DNA from: Hominiventricola filiformis | GTDB lineage: Bacteria; Bacillota; Clostridia; Lachnospirales; Lachnospiraceae | DNA: 64,000 bases | Assembly: GCF_020686965.1 (NCBI RefSeq) | Contig: NZ_JAJEPS010000006.1 | Span: 1 to 64,000, forward strand | Reading direction: 5' to 3' | In this document: positions 26,321 through 34,315 of the stretch, in pieces | Layout: the number at the start of each line of letters is the position of its first letter | Numbering within the stretch: the first letter of the stretch is position 1 | The notes under the pieces: generated by a model | What the model was told of the DNA's origin: nothing | Databases searched by the model: none | What the model saw: the letters and a program-made list of their open reading frames with translations, nothing else | Position numbers and translations under genes: made by a program

Positions 26321-27673
26321 TTAAAGCGAAATGGAGGTCTTTTTCTGCTCCAGGGCAAATCCAATCAGTTGATCTGTGTAATCAGCCATAAATAAAGGAA
26401 TGTTCAGGAGATCATCGTCCAGTTTGAGGTTATCCAGTGAGAAGCGGGCACGAAGTTTGACCTGGTCCGGAAATAATTCTTTAAATTTTTTCAGGCTTCT
26501 GCTGGTTGTATTATCCTCGGATTTTACTTCAATTGGGAAAATATCATTTTCACGTTGAATAAGAAAATCCACTTCATAGGGAGGATTTGCCTGACTCCAG
26601 TAGCGAGGTGTGACTTCAAACTGTGTAGTCAAAGTCTGAAGGACGTAATTTTCAGTTAATGCTCCTTTGAATTCAGTAAAAAGACGGTTCCCATCTCCGA
26701 AGGCGGTGGGAGCCAGCTGTGCCAGACGGCGGAGTAAACCAACATCTACTAAATATAATTTAAAGGCAGACAAATCATCATAAGCAGCAATAGGAAGACG
26801 CGGAGCACTGCTTCGATAAACTTTGTGCACCAGTCGGGCATCTACTAACCATTGCAAAGCATCCTCGTATTCCCGGGCTCTGGCTCCTTCTTTGACAACC
26901 TTATAAAGAAATTTTTTGTTTTCTTTTGCGAGCTGAGAAGGAATGGATTTCCAGATCATGGAGATCTTTGGAAATTCATGTGTATCCGGATGTTTCGCAA
27001 AATCTCTTTCATAGGCATTGATGATTCCGGATAAGGCATCCTGCATGGCAGAAACATCCCGGGCTTCGGTCCACATTAATACAGACTCCGGCATTCCACC
27101 GGTAATGTAGTACATTTTTAATTTCTCATAGAGCGGATTAAAAAATGCATCTGGAATTGGTTCAATTGTATTTATGCTGTCCAGATATTTAACAAGGTTT
27201 TCATCACCATTGGCAATCAGAAATTCCTTGAAAGTCATGGGATCAATCTGCATAAAATTGACTTTGCCAACAGGGAAAGAAGATGGTTTTGCCAGAGCAA
27301 TACCCAATAAAGACCCGGCGCAGGCAATGTGATATTGCGGAGCATTTTCACAAAAGTATTTCATAGCATTGATTACTTTAGGACAGTCCTGTATTTCATC
27401 AAAAATGATCAAAGTCTTTTCCGGGACAATTTTTTCACCACTGACAAGCATAAGGTTTTGTAATATGCGGTTTACATCTTTCGTGGTTTCAAAAAACTGT
27501 TTGTACTCTTCATTTTCATCAAAGTTGAAATAGGCAGTATTTTCGTAGTACCGTTTTCCAAATTCTTTCAGAATCCAGGTCTTTCCTACCTGACGAACAC
27601 CCTTCAAAATCAGGGGCTTGCGGTAGTGGGAATTCTTCCATTTCAAAAGGTTATCCAGAATAAAACGTTCCAT
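26321..27673 (-). CDS. AAA ATPase with DUF4143 domain
   Basis: A 450-residue protein. The N-terminal AAA_14 ATPase has Walker A G-V-R-Q-V-G-K-T (about residues 25-32) and Walker B L-I-I-F-D-E-I-Q near 88-95. The C-terminal DUF4143 part has E-V-D-F-L-I near 375, followed by I-E-V-K-S-E-D, which matches a PD-(D/E)XK nuclease-like core. These ATPases are widespread accessory genes of uncertain function. A phased operator array lies upstream, shared with the divergent XRE regulator. Confidence 0.88.
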   Translation of the reverse strand: MERFILDNLLKWKNSHYRKPLILKGVRQVGKTWILKEFGKRYYENTAYFNFDENEEYKQFFETTKDVNRILQNLMLVSGEKIVPEKTLIIFDEIQDCPKVINAMKYFCENAPQYHIACAGSLLGIALAKPSSFPVGKVNFMQIDPMTFKEFLIANGDENLVKYLDSINTIEPIPDAFFNPLYEKLKMYYITGGMPESVLMWTEARDVSAMQDALSGIINAYERDFAKHPDTHEFPKISMIWKSIPSQLAKENKKFLYKVVKEGARAREYEDALQWLVDARLVHKVYRSSAPRLPIAAYDDLSAFKLYLVDVGLLRRLAQLAPTAFGDGNRLFTEFKGALTENYVLQTLTTQFEVTPRYWSQANPPYEVDFLIQRENDIFPIEVKSEDNTTSRSLKKFKELFPDQVKLRARFSLDNLKLDDDLLNIPLFMADYTDQLIGFALEQKKTSISL

Positions 27674-27686
27674 AAAAAGCTCCTTT

Positions 27687-27755
27687 CACATAATTATTAA
27701 GAATTATGTGTAAAAAATCACATTATTATACGTATTTATGTGATTACAATCACAT
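27687..27755. promoter_or_regulatory. Phased array of CACAT/ATGTG half-sites between divergent genes
   Basis: Half-sites begin at 27687 (CACAT), 27706 (ATGTG), 27719 (CACAT), 27738 (ATGTG) and 27751 (CACAT), so the intervals alternate 19, 13, 19, 13. The first pair is the perfect palindrome CACATAATT-N6-AATTATGTG, and the last is ATGTGATT-AC-AATCACAT. The array lies just upstream of the ATPase gene and is probably an operator. The wider gap 27674-27989 otherwise holds A+T-rich promoter-like sequence only. Confidence 0.8.
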
Positions 27756-27989
27756 TTTTATTATATGCGAGATGAAGGGAAATCACAAGAACTTTTAAGA
27801 ACAGGGATTTACTTTTGCAAACTGGAAGTCAATTTTTCACTCCACCATTGTAGTTGATGAGAAAAGAAAATATTTGCGAATGTAAATTTATTCTGCATGT
27901 TAGCACTTGAAATATTGTTGTCCGGTGAAAAGCGTGATATAATTTTAAAAGGAATTAGAGGCAAGACTTCTCGAAGGAGAGCAGAGAAA

Positions 27990-28241
27990 ATGAAATTATC
28001 ATACAAAAAATTATGGGTAAAGCTTGTAGAGATGGATATGAAGAAAACGGAATTTGCTAAGAAGGTTGGAATCAGTTCTGCGTCCATAGCGAAGCTTGGT
28101 AAGGGTGCAAATATCACTACAGATGTACTAGTAAAGATATGCGAATATTTGAAATGTGATATTGCAGATATTATGGAAATAGTCCCGGGTGAAGATAGTA
28201 GCGAAAAAACTGGAAAAATAAGGAATATAGAGGAAAAATAA
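27990..28241 (+). CDS. XRE-family HTH regulator
   Basis: An 83-residue protein dominated by a Cro-type helix-turn-helix (K-T-E-F-A-K-K-V-G-I-S-S-A-S-I, about residues 18-32). AAGGAGA sits 9 bases before the ATG at 27990; the longer frame from 27897 has no ribosome site. It directly precedes a broken helicase gene and is divergent from the DUF4143 ATPase. It may bind the half-site array upstream, by inference. Confidence 0.88.
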   Translation: MKLSYKKLWVKLVEMDMKKTEFAKKVGISSASIAKLGKGANITTDVLVKICEYLKCDIADIMEIVPGEDSSEKTGKIRNIEEK

Positions 28242-28933
28242 ATGTTTGATTTTGGTAATGCAAATGATGGCCAAAGACAAGCTATTTCTACTACAGAAGG
28301 ACCTGTTCTTATTACGGCGGGTCCTGGTACCGGAAAAACCTATACTTTGGTGCAAAGAGCTATTTATTTAATTGAAGAACAAGGCGTTAAACCAGAAGAG
28401 ATTTTTATTGCTACGTTTACGGAAAAAGCGGCGAAGGAACTGATTACACGTATCACAAATGAACTGACAAGCAGAAATATTACAGTGAATGTCAATGAAA
28501 TGTACGTGGGAACATTTCATTCTCTATGCCTTCGCATTATTAAAGATCACTTAGAGTATACAAGACTGAAAAAAACTACAGACTTTTGGATACATTTGAT
28601 CAGCAGTATTTGGTTTTTAGAAATATCTACAAATTCAGAACGATTTCTGGAATTGAAAATGTTATGCCAAAGGGTGGCGCTTGGAAATGGGCGCAGGCAA
28701 TCTGTGAATTTTCAAATAATTTGACAGAAGAGGTTGTAGATATTGACGCAATGCTTAGTGATAGTATCGAAAAGATATACGAATATCTCACTCAAAATGA
28801 CGAGGCAAAAACTAATGACATAGCAGCTTATCTTGGATTAAGTGCTCCGCGAACAAGAGTGATTTTGGCAAAGATGGATGGCATTGAAGCTATTGGTACA
28901 AATACAAACCGTAGATATAGACTCAAAAAATAA
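28242..28933 (+). pseudogene. Broken UvrD/Rep-like helicase gene: frameshift plus internal deletion
   Basis: The first frame (28242-28724) has a helicase start with Walker A G-P-G-T-G-K-T, F-T-E-K-A-A-K-E and G-T-F-H-S-L-C. At an A7 run (28569-28575) homology passes to another frame, which continues F-D-Q-Q-Y-L-V-F to 28933; one A appears to be missing. The second frame then jumps to a winged-helix-like tail. Intact relatives are several hundred residues longer, so the motor's middle is gone. A sequencing error could explain the frameshift but not the deletion. Confidence 0.8.
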
Positions 28934-28988
28934 ATTTAAGAGATGACAAGACAAGAATTATTTACATGGATTGTGGAGAAAGAACAGC

Positions 28989-29921
28989 ATGAAAACAGGA
29001 GCTTTAATCATTGCCTCCGGTGATTATGGAGAAGGGCAGCAGGACAACGAAGGAATTCCCGTATTTCTTCCCATGTATCCGCTGGATGGGACGACGGTTA
29101 TTAAGGGAGAGATTGCGAAACTGCGGAAGGCAAAGATTTCACCCATATTGGTATTGACAGGATGCCACAGCGAGACATTGCAACTGCATCTGAGTCATAA
29201 TAATGTGGTCATCATAGAGGATGAGGATTATCAGAGGCACAGTTTTACGGATGCACTGGCTCTTGGGCTTCTTCAAGCAAAGGAACAGATGGATCGGGTA
29301 CTGGTACTTCCGGTGGAATATCCGGCTTTTGCAGATAAAACACTGGAGCAGCTGCTTGACTGTGAACATTCAGCGGTGCCGGCGTATGAGGAACAGCCTG
29401 GATGGCCACGAAGCATTGTGATGGATGCTGACTTGGATGAACAACAGAATGCAGAGGATCTATGGACACAACTAAATACAGAACATTTGTTCACTGATGA
29501 TCCAGGCATTACCTATTCTCTGTTAGAGGAAAATGGGGTCGACCATATCAGTCAATATTTAAAAGATCGTTGGAATGCCACTACCCTTCATTTTCGGAAT
29601 AAGCTGGTCATTTCCAGAGAAGAAGATTTCTTCGGTCCTGGCGTCTATGATCTTCTGAAATATATTGATGAGACAGGTTCTATCCAGGCTGCTGCGGCAA
29701 AAATGAATATGTCCTATTCCAAAGGATGGAAGATCATTAACCGGGCAGAAAAAGAACTGGGCTTTCGGTTTCTTAATCGGTGTAATGGTGGAAAGAATGG
29801 TGGAAGCTCGACCATCACACCGGAAGGAAGGGTCTTTATGGAGCGATATCATGCCATGGTAGAGGATATGCGGAGGATTACACAGAACTTCTTTGATGTG
29901 TATTTTGGAGAGTTTCAGTAA
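28989..29921 (+). CDS. MobA-like nucleotidyltransferase fused to a ModE-type DNA-binding domain
   Basis: A 310-residue fusion. Residues 1-190 or so resemble a MobA/MocA-type Rossmann domain, though the usual G-G-x-S-x-R-M loop is not preserved. Residues 205-300 are a ModE-type winged helix: S-I-Q-A-A-A-A-K-M-N-M-S-Y-S-K-G-W and the G-G-S-S-T-I-T-P-E-G turn. ModE represses molybdate uptake when molybdate is plentiful. No molybdate-binding domain is present, so sensing may occur through the enzyme domain (inference). A ModE-type operator lies ahead of modA. Confidence 0.85.
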   Translation: MKTGALIIASGDYGEGQQDNEGIPVFLPMYPLDGTTVIKGEIAKLRKAKISPILVLTGCHSETLQLHLSHNNVVIIEDEDYQRHSFTDALALGLLQAKEQMDRVLVLPVEYPAFADKTLEQLLDCEHSAVPAYEEQPGWPRSIVMDADLDEQQNAEDLWTQLNTEHLFTDDPGITYSLLEENGVDHISQYLKDRWNATTLHFRNKLVISREEDFFGPGVYDLLKYIDETGSIQAAAAKMNMSYSKGWKIINRAEKELGFRFLNRCNGGKNGGSSTITPEGRVFMERYHAMVEDMRRITQNFFDVYFGEFQ

Positions 29922-29926
29922 AATGT

Positions 29927-30027
29927 TTATACCCGAACGGGAGTATTTTGAATGTTGATGAATAAATTATACCCGAACGGGAATAATTTTCGTAAGAACA
30001 TTGAAATTATACCCGAACGGGAGTATT
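29927..30027 (+). promoter_or_regulatory. Three hip operators at exact 40-base intervals with promoter
   Basis: The sequence TTATACCCGAACGGGA occurs three times, with the ACCCGAACGG core at 29931, 29971 and 30011. The centre is the palindrome CCCG-AA-CGGG. TTGAAA at 30001 and TATTAT at 30024 have 17-base spacing, so transcription would begin at about the hipB ATG (30037). The third operator fills the spacer. HipB-type regulators bind such repeats to repress their own toxin operon. Confidence 0.85.
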
Positions 30028-30036
30028 ATATAATAT

Positions 30037-30237
30037 ATGAGTATTATTGGAGATTATATAAAACAAGAAAGAAAAAGAGTTGGATTGACGCAGGAAGAAT
30101 TTGCAATACGTTCCGGATTAGGTCTTCGTTTTGTACGAGAATTGGAACAGGGAAAGGAAACCGTGCGTCTGGATAAAGTGAATCAGGCATTGGCAATGTT
30201 CGGGAAAGAAGCTGTACCGGGGGAGAAGGAGGAGTAA
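30037..30237 (+). CDS. hipB: HipB-like antitoxin / XRE repressor
   Basis: A 66-residue helix-turn-helix protein with L-T-Q-E-E-F-A-I-R-S-G-L-G-L-R-F-V (about residues 17-33), the HipB-type recognition region. It should bind the three upstream repeats. No ribosome site lies at normal distance; the predicted start of transcription nearly coincides with the ATG, so the message could be leaderless. It is followed after three bases by the HipS-like gene. Confidence 0.88.
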   Translation: MSIIGDYIKQERKRVGLTQEEFAIRSGLGLRFVRELEQGKETVRLDKVNQALAMFGKEAVPGEKEE

Positions 30238-30240
30238 CAG

Positions 30241-30573
30241 GTGGAGTCAGAATATAGAAAGGGCTATGTATATATTCAAAATCATTTCGCCGGAATTATT
30301 GCTGAAACAGAAGAAGGCTATTCATTTTCTTATGATAAAGATTACCTTGAGCGAGAAGATGCAGCAGCGGTCAGTTTGACGTTGCCTTTACGTGAAGAGC
30401 CATATGAAACGACTATTTTGTTTCCGTTTTTCGATGGTCTGATTCCGGAAGGATGGCTTCTTGGGATTGTCAGTAGAAATTGGAAAATTAATCAGAAAGA
30501 TCGTTTTGGACTGTTGCTACTTGCATGCAAAGATTGTATTGGAGATGTATACATCAGAGGGGAAAAGATATGA
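30241..30573 (+). CDS. hipS: HipS-like protein (separate HipA N-terminal subdomain)
   Basis: A 110-residue protein equal to the N-terminal subdomain of HipA kinases: G-Y-S-F-S-Y-D, V-S-L-T-L-P-L-R (about residues 44-51) and F-F-D-G-L-I-P-E-G-W (63-72). In HipBST systems this part is a separate protein and is the real antitoxin. GGAGGAG precedes the GTG start at 30241. Its stop overlaps the kinase start by four bases. The antitoxin role is transferred from known HipBST systems. Confidence 0.87.
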   Translation: MESEYRKGYVYIQNHFAGIIAETEEGYSFSYDKDYLEREDAAAVSLTLPLREEPYETTILFPFFDGLIPEGWLLGIVSRNWKINQKDRFGLLLLACKDCIGDVYIRGEKI

Positions 30574-31529
30574 ATTGTTTATGCTGCGGAAAAACGATTA
30601 CAGATGCCGCATCGAGTGCGGAAAAGGAATGGCAGTGGCATAAGAAATGTGTGAAAAAGTTTTTTCAGACCGATACGCTGCCTATTTTAGACATCACAAA
30701 AGAACAATTGGAAACTCTGGCACGGGAAACTGTAAATGAAGGACTTACGGTACCTGGAGTTCAGAAAAAATTGTCCTTACATTTATCGAAAGAATTGCAG
30801 AATCGTCTTACTATGGTGGATTATCCTACGGGATATATTTTGAAGCCTCAGACAGAAGAATTCGAGAATATGCCAGAATATGAAGACCTTGCTATGCGCC
30901 TTGCTGAACTTATGGGAATTCAGACGGTGCCACATGCTTTGATTAAAATTGGAAATGAATACGCTTATATTACCAAAAGAATTGACCGGGAAATAACAGA
31001 CAAAGAAGTTAAGCTGTATGCAATGGAAGATTTTTGTCAGTTGTCGAGGCGATTAACGCAGGATAAGTATAAAGGTTCATATGAAAACTGCGGACGAATT
31101 ATAAAAAAATATTCGATTATGCCAGGATTAGATCTGTCAGAAATGTTTCTGCGAGTGACAGCTTCTTTTGTTATGGGAAATTCTGATATGCATTTAAAAA
31201 ATTTTTCCTTAAAGGAGACAGAGCCAGGAAATCGAAAATTCCAGTTATCAAAAGCGTATGACATGCTTCCTGTAAATGTGATTATGCCGGAGGATAAAGA
31301 ACAACTAGCACTTACTATTAATGGTAAAAAACGAAATATACATAAGAAAGAATTTCGGAAACTGGCAGAGTCCTGTGAAATTGCGCCAAAAGCGGCAGAG
31401 AATATGATAAAGAGAATCTGTCTCATGGAGAAAAAGCTTTTGACACAGGTGGATAGTTCCTATTTGTCAGAAGATCAAAAGTTAATGGTAAAACAATTAA
31501 TACGGGAGCGGATACAGGTACTGGTGTAA
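30570..31529 (+). CDS. hipT: HipT-like serine/threonine kinase toxin
   Basis: A 319-residue HipA-type kinase lacking the N-terminal subdomain, which is encoded separately just upstream. It has G-V-Q-K-K-L-S as the Gly-rich/phosphorylation loop (about residues 61-67), the catalytic loop G-N-S-D-M-H-L-K-N-F near 207-215, and A-Y-D-M-L-P as the metal motif. The N-terminus carries C-L-C-C-G, a possible zinc knuckle not found in classical HipA. Known relatives phosphorylate aminoacyl-tRNA synthetases and stop growth; the target here is unknown. Confidence 0.88.
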   Translation: MNCLCCGKTITDAASSAEKEWQWHKKCVKKFFQTDTLPILDITKEQLETLARETVNEGLTVPGVQKKLSLHLSKELQNRLTMVDYPTGYILKPQTEEFENMPEYEDLAMRLAELMGIQTVPHALIKIGNEYAYITKRIDREITDKEVKLYAMEDFCQLSRRLTQDKYKGSYENCGRIIKKYSIMPGLDLSEMFLRVTASFVMGNSDMHLKNFSLKETEPGNRKFQLSKAYDMLPVNVIMPEDKEQLALTINGKKRNIHKKEFRKLAESCEIAPKAAENMIKRICLMEKKLLTQVDSSYLSEDQKLMVKQLIRERIQVLV

Positions 31530-31551
31530 TTAGAAAATGTTGACGAATCCC

Positions 31552-31614
31552 TTGTACCATCCGTACCTTTTCGTTATAATATACGCATCGTTATTCTTTG
31601 AAAAAAATAACGAT
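31552..31614 (+). promoter_or_regulatory. modA promoter with ModE-type operator
   Basis: TTGTAC (31552-31557) and TATAAT (31575-31580) are 17 bases apart. Directly downstream, over the expected start site, ATCGTTATT (31587-31595) and AATAACGAT (31606-31614) form a perfect inverted repeat. CGTTAT and ATAACG are separated by 12 bases, giving a 24-base box as in the E. coli mod operator that I recall. This predicts repression of modABC by the ModE-type fusion encoded at 28989. Confidence 0.82.
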
Positions 31615-31645
31615 AACAAAAGGCGTAAGAAGAGAGGAATAGATT

Positions 31646-32491
31646 ATGAAGAAGAGATTGATTGCAGGTTTACTGGCAGGTGCGATGGCAGTATCTCTGT
31701 CAGGCTGCGGTGCATCAAAGACCAAAGAGGCTCCGGCAGCAGGCGATTCTGCAGCAGAGGCAGAACCGGTAACTTTAAATGTATTTGCAGCTGCATCCAT
31801 GACCGAAACCCTGACCGAGATTCAGGAAATGTATAAGGACGTTGCTCCGAATGTAACACTGGTTTTTAATTTTGATTCTTCAGGAACTCTGAAAACCCAG
31901 ATTCAGGAGGGAGCAGACTGCGATCTTTTTATTTCCGCAGCACAGAAACAGATGAATCAGCTTGATAAGGATGCAGATCCGGAAGTGAACACAGAAGAGC
32001 TTGATTATGTCCTGGAAGGAACCAGAGTGAATCTTCTTGAAAATAAGGTAGTTCTGGCTGTTCCAGATGGCAATCCGAAGGATATTGAGTCTTTTGAGGA
32101 TCTGGGAACCGACAAGCTTTCCCTGTTGGCTCTTGGAAATGAAGATGTTCCGGTAGGACAGTATTCTACCGAGATTCTGACGAATCTTGGTATTCTGGAC
32201 AGCCTGGAGGCGGAGGGCAAGATTACCTATGGTTCTAATGTAAAGGAGGTAACTACCCAGGTATCTGAGGCAGCTGCTGATGCAGGTATTATTTATGCGA
32301 CAGATGCATTTTCAGCAGGACTGACAGTTGTTGATCAGGCTGAGGGAGACTTGTGCAAACAGGTGATTTATCCTGCAGCAGTTCTGAATATTTCCAAGAA
32401 CCCTGAGGCAGCAAAGGAATTCCTTGCATATCTGCAGACAGATACTTGTATGCAGGTATTTGAAGCTGTGGGATTTACGGCAGCGGAATAA
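31646..32491 (+). CDS. modA: Molybdate ABC transporter binding lipoprotein ModA
   Basis: A 281-residue lipoprotein with lipobox L-S-G-C (Cys 21). The mature part starts with the ModA signature F-A-A-A-S-M-T (about residues 46-52) and contains F-D-S-S-G-T-L and C-D-L-F-I-S-A, which hold the oxyanion. It binds molybdate or tungstate outside the cell. AGAGG precedes the ATG. It heads modABC behind a ModE-type operator. Confidence 0.95.
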   Translation: MKKRLIAGLLAGAMAVSLSGCGASKTKEAPAAGDSAAEAEPVTLNVFAAASMTETLTEIQEMYKDVAPNVTLVFNFDSSGTLKTQIQEGADCDLFISAAQKQMNQLDKDADPEVNTEELDYVLEGTRVNLLENKVVLAVPDGNPKDIESFEDLGTDKLSLLALGNEDVPVGQYSTEILTNLGILDSLEAEGKITYGSNVKEVTTQVSEAAADAGIIYATDAFSAGLTVVDQAEGDLCKQVIYPAAVLNISKNPEAAKEFLAYLQTDTCMQVFEAVGFTAAE

Positions 32492-32509
32492 TGGAATCGG
32501 GAGGCATGT

Positions 32510-33181
32510 ATGGACTGGTTTCCACTGTATAATTCTCTGCGCATTGCGCTGATTGCCAGTGTGATCGTGTTTTTTTCGGGCATTTTTTCGGCCTACTATA
32601 TAGCGAAGCTTCCACCGGCGGTAAAGGGTGTGTTGGATGTAGTACTGACATTGCCGCTGGTACTGCCGCCTACGGTTGTGGGGTATTTTCTACTTATGCT
32701 CATGGGACCCAGACGGCCTTTTGGTGCATGGGTGCTGGAGACGTTTGGTACAAAAATGGTCATGACCTGGTATTCCGGGATTTTTGCAGCGGCAGTAGTG
32801 GCATTTCCGCTTATGTACCGGACAGTCCGCGGTGCTTTTGAGAGTTTTGACGAGACCCTTGCCTATTCTGGTCAGACGCTGGGACTTTCCAATACATTTA
32901 TTTTCTGGCATATCCGGATGCCGGCCTGCCGACAGGGAATCCTGGCAGGAACGGTACTGGCCTTTGCAAGAGCATTGGGCGAGTATGGTGCAACCAGCAT
33001 GATAGCAGGCTATACCCCCGGCAAGACTGCCACAATTTCGACAACGGTCTATCAGTTGTGGCGGACCGACAACGATGTCCTTGCATTTAAGTGGGTGCTG
33101 GTAAATGTAGCGATTTCTGCAGTGGTACTGTTGGCTGTAAACCTTCTGGAAAAGAAGCAGAGACGGTCAGCCGGGAGGTAG
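32510..33181 (+). CDS. modB: Molybdate ABC transporter permease ModB
   Basis: A 223-residue permease with five or six helices, P-L-V-L-P-P-T-V-V-G-Y near residue 49-59 and the ATPase-contact loop R-A-L-G-E-Y-G-A-T, all typical of ModB. It lies between modA and modC with short spacings and forms the channel of the importer. Confidence 0.95.
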   Translation: MDWFPLYNSLRIALIASVIVFFSGIFSAYYIAKLPPAVKGVLDVVLTLPLVLPPTVVGYFLLMLMGPRRPFGAWVLETFGTKMVMTWYSGIFAAAVVAFPLMYRTVRGAFESFDETLAYSGQTLGLSNTFIFWHIRMPACRQGILAGTVLAFARALGEYGATSMIAGYTPGKTATISTTVYQLWRTDNDVLAFKWVLVNVAISAVVLLAVNLLEKKQRRSAGR

Positions 33182-33187
33182 GAGATC

Positions 33188-34312
33188 ATGTCATTATATG
33201 TAGATATCAGAAAGAAGCTGGGCGACTTTACATTGGAGACGAAGTTTGAGGTTCAGGATGGTGTGACGGGTATCTTAGGTGCCTCCGGATGCGGAAAGAG
33301 CATGACCCTTCGTTGTATCGCCGGTATTATGAAACCGGACGAGGGACATATTGAACTGAATGGTAAAGTACTGTTCGATTCTTCCATGAAGATCAACGTC
33401 CGCCCCCAGGACCGCCATGTGGGCCTTTTATTTCAGAATTATGCATTGTTTCCGAACATGACGGTACAGCAGAACCTGATGGCGGGGCTTATGGCCTGTG
33501 AGAAAAATAAAAATACAGCCAGTCAGAAGATTCGGGAAATCCTGGAGAAATTTGAACTGAACGGTCTGGAACGGCATAAACCTTCTGAATTATCAGGCGG
33601 ACAGCAGCAGAGAGTCGCACTGGCGCGTATTTTTCTGTCCAGTCCGGATATTTTGATGCTGGATGAGCCTTTTTCGGCCCTTGATGGTTATCTTCGGTGG
33701 AATCTGGAACAGGAACTGCTGGATGTGCTGAAGGATTTTGCGGGACCAACTCTCTTTGTCTCTCATAGCAGAGATGAAGTTTATCGAATCTGTGACCGTG
33801 TGTGTGTCATGGATCATGGCATTTCCAGTCCGGTAATTCCTGTAAAACAGCTGTTTGAAGCACCGGAGTCAAGAGCTGCGGCATTGTTATCCGGCTGCAA
33901 AAATTTTGCAAGAGCAAAAGTTACAAAAGCAGCTTCCGCAGAACAACCGGGCAACGTTTATGTACCGGATTGGGGCGAGACACTTTCCTATACGGGAATG
34001 TCTTCAGGAGAAATCCATTATATTGGAGTCCGTAGTCATTATATTCATCCTGTCACTGAGCAGGAAGCGGCTGCTCATCCGGAAAATACATTTCCATGTC
34101 ATATGGAAAAGGTCATTGATGATGTATTTTCAACGGTGCTCATGGTACGTCCTGAGCATGCAGAAAGCTCAGAAAAGAGCCGAAAACAGCATTTTGATAA
34201 AATCCGTGTGGAGATAACCAAGGAATTCTGGCAGGAGTTCTGTGAAAAAGAACACCCGCAGGATACTGTATGGCTCCATGTAAATCCTGCGGATGTGATG
34301 GTATTAAAATAA
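33188..34312 (+). CDS. modC: Molybdate ABC transporter ATPase ModC
   Basis: A 374-residue ATPase with Walker A G-A-S-G-C-G-K-S (about residues 31-38), signature L-S-G-G-Q-Q-Q-R and Walker B L-M-L-D-E-P. After the ATPase core comes about 130 residues of regulatory tail where classical ModC has its molybdate-binding domain; the match to that domain is weak by eye. The gene ends three bases from the convergent moaA stop. Confidence 0.93.
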   Translation: MSLYVDIRKKLGDFTLETKFEVQDGVTGILGASGCGKSMTLRCIAGIMKPDEGHIELNGKVLFDSSMKINVRPQDRHVGLLFQNYALFPNMTVQQNLMAGLMACEKNKNTASQKIREILEKFELNGLERHKPSELSGGQQQRVALARIFLSSPDILMLDEPFSALDGYLRWNLEQELLDVLKDFAGPTLFVSHSRDEVYRICDRVCVMDHGISSPVIPVKQLFEAPESRAAALLSGCKNFARAKVTKAASAEQPGNVYVPDWGETLSYTGMSSGEIHYIGVRSHYIHPVTEQEAAAHPENTFPCHMEKVIDDVFSTVLMVRPEHAESSEKSRKQHFDKIRVEITKEFWQEFCEKEHPQDTVWLHVNPADVMVLK

Positions 34313-34315
34313 ACA

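Noticed and set aside
29927..30027. Possible CRISPR array from three evenly spaced repeats
   Set aside because: The repeats are 16-20 bases with A+T-rich gaps and sit at a hipB promoter; they are best read as operators.
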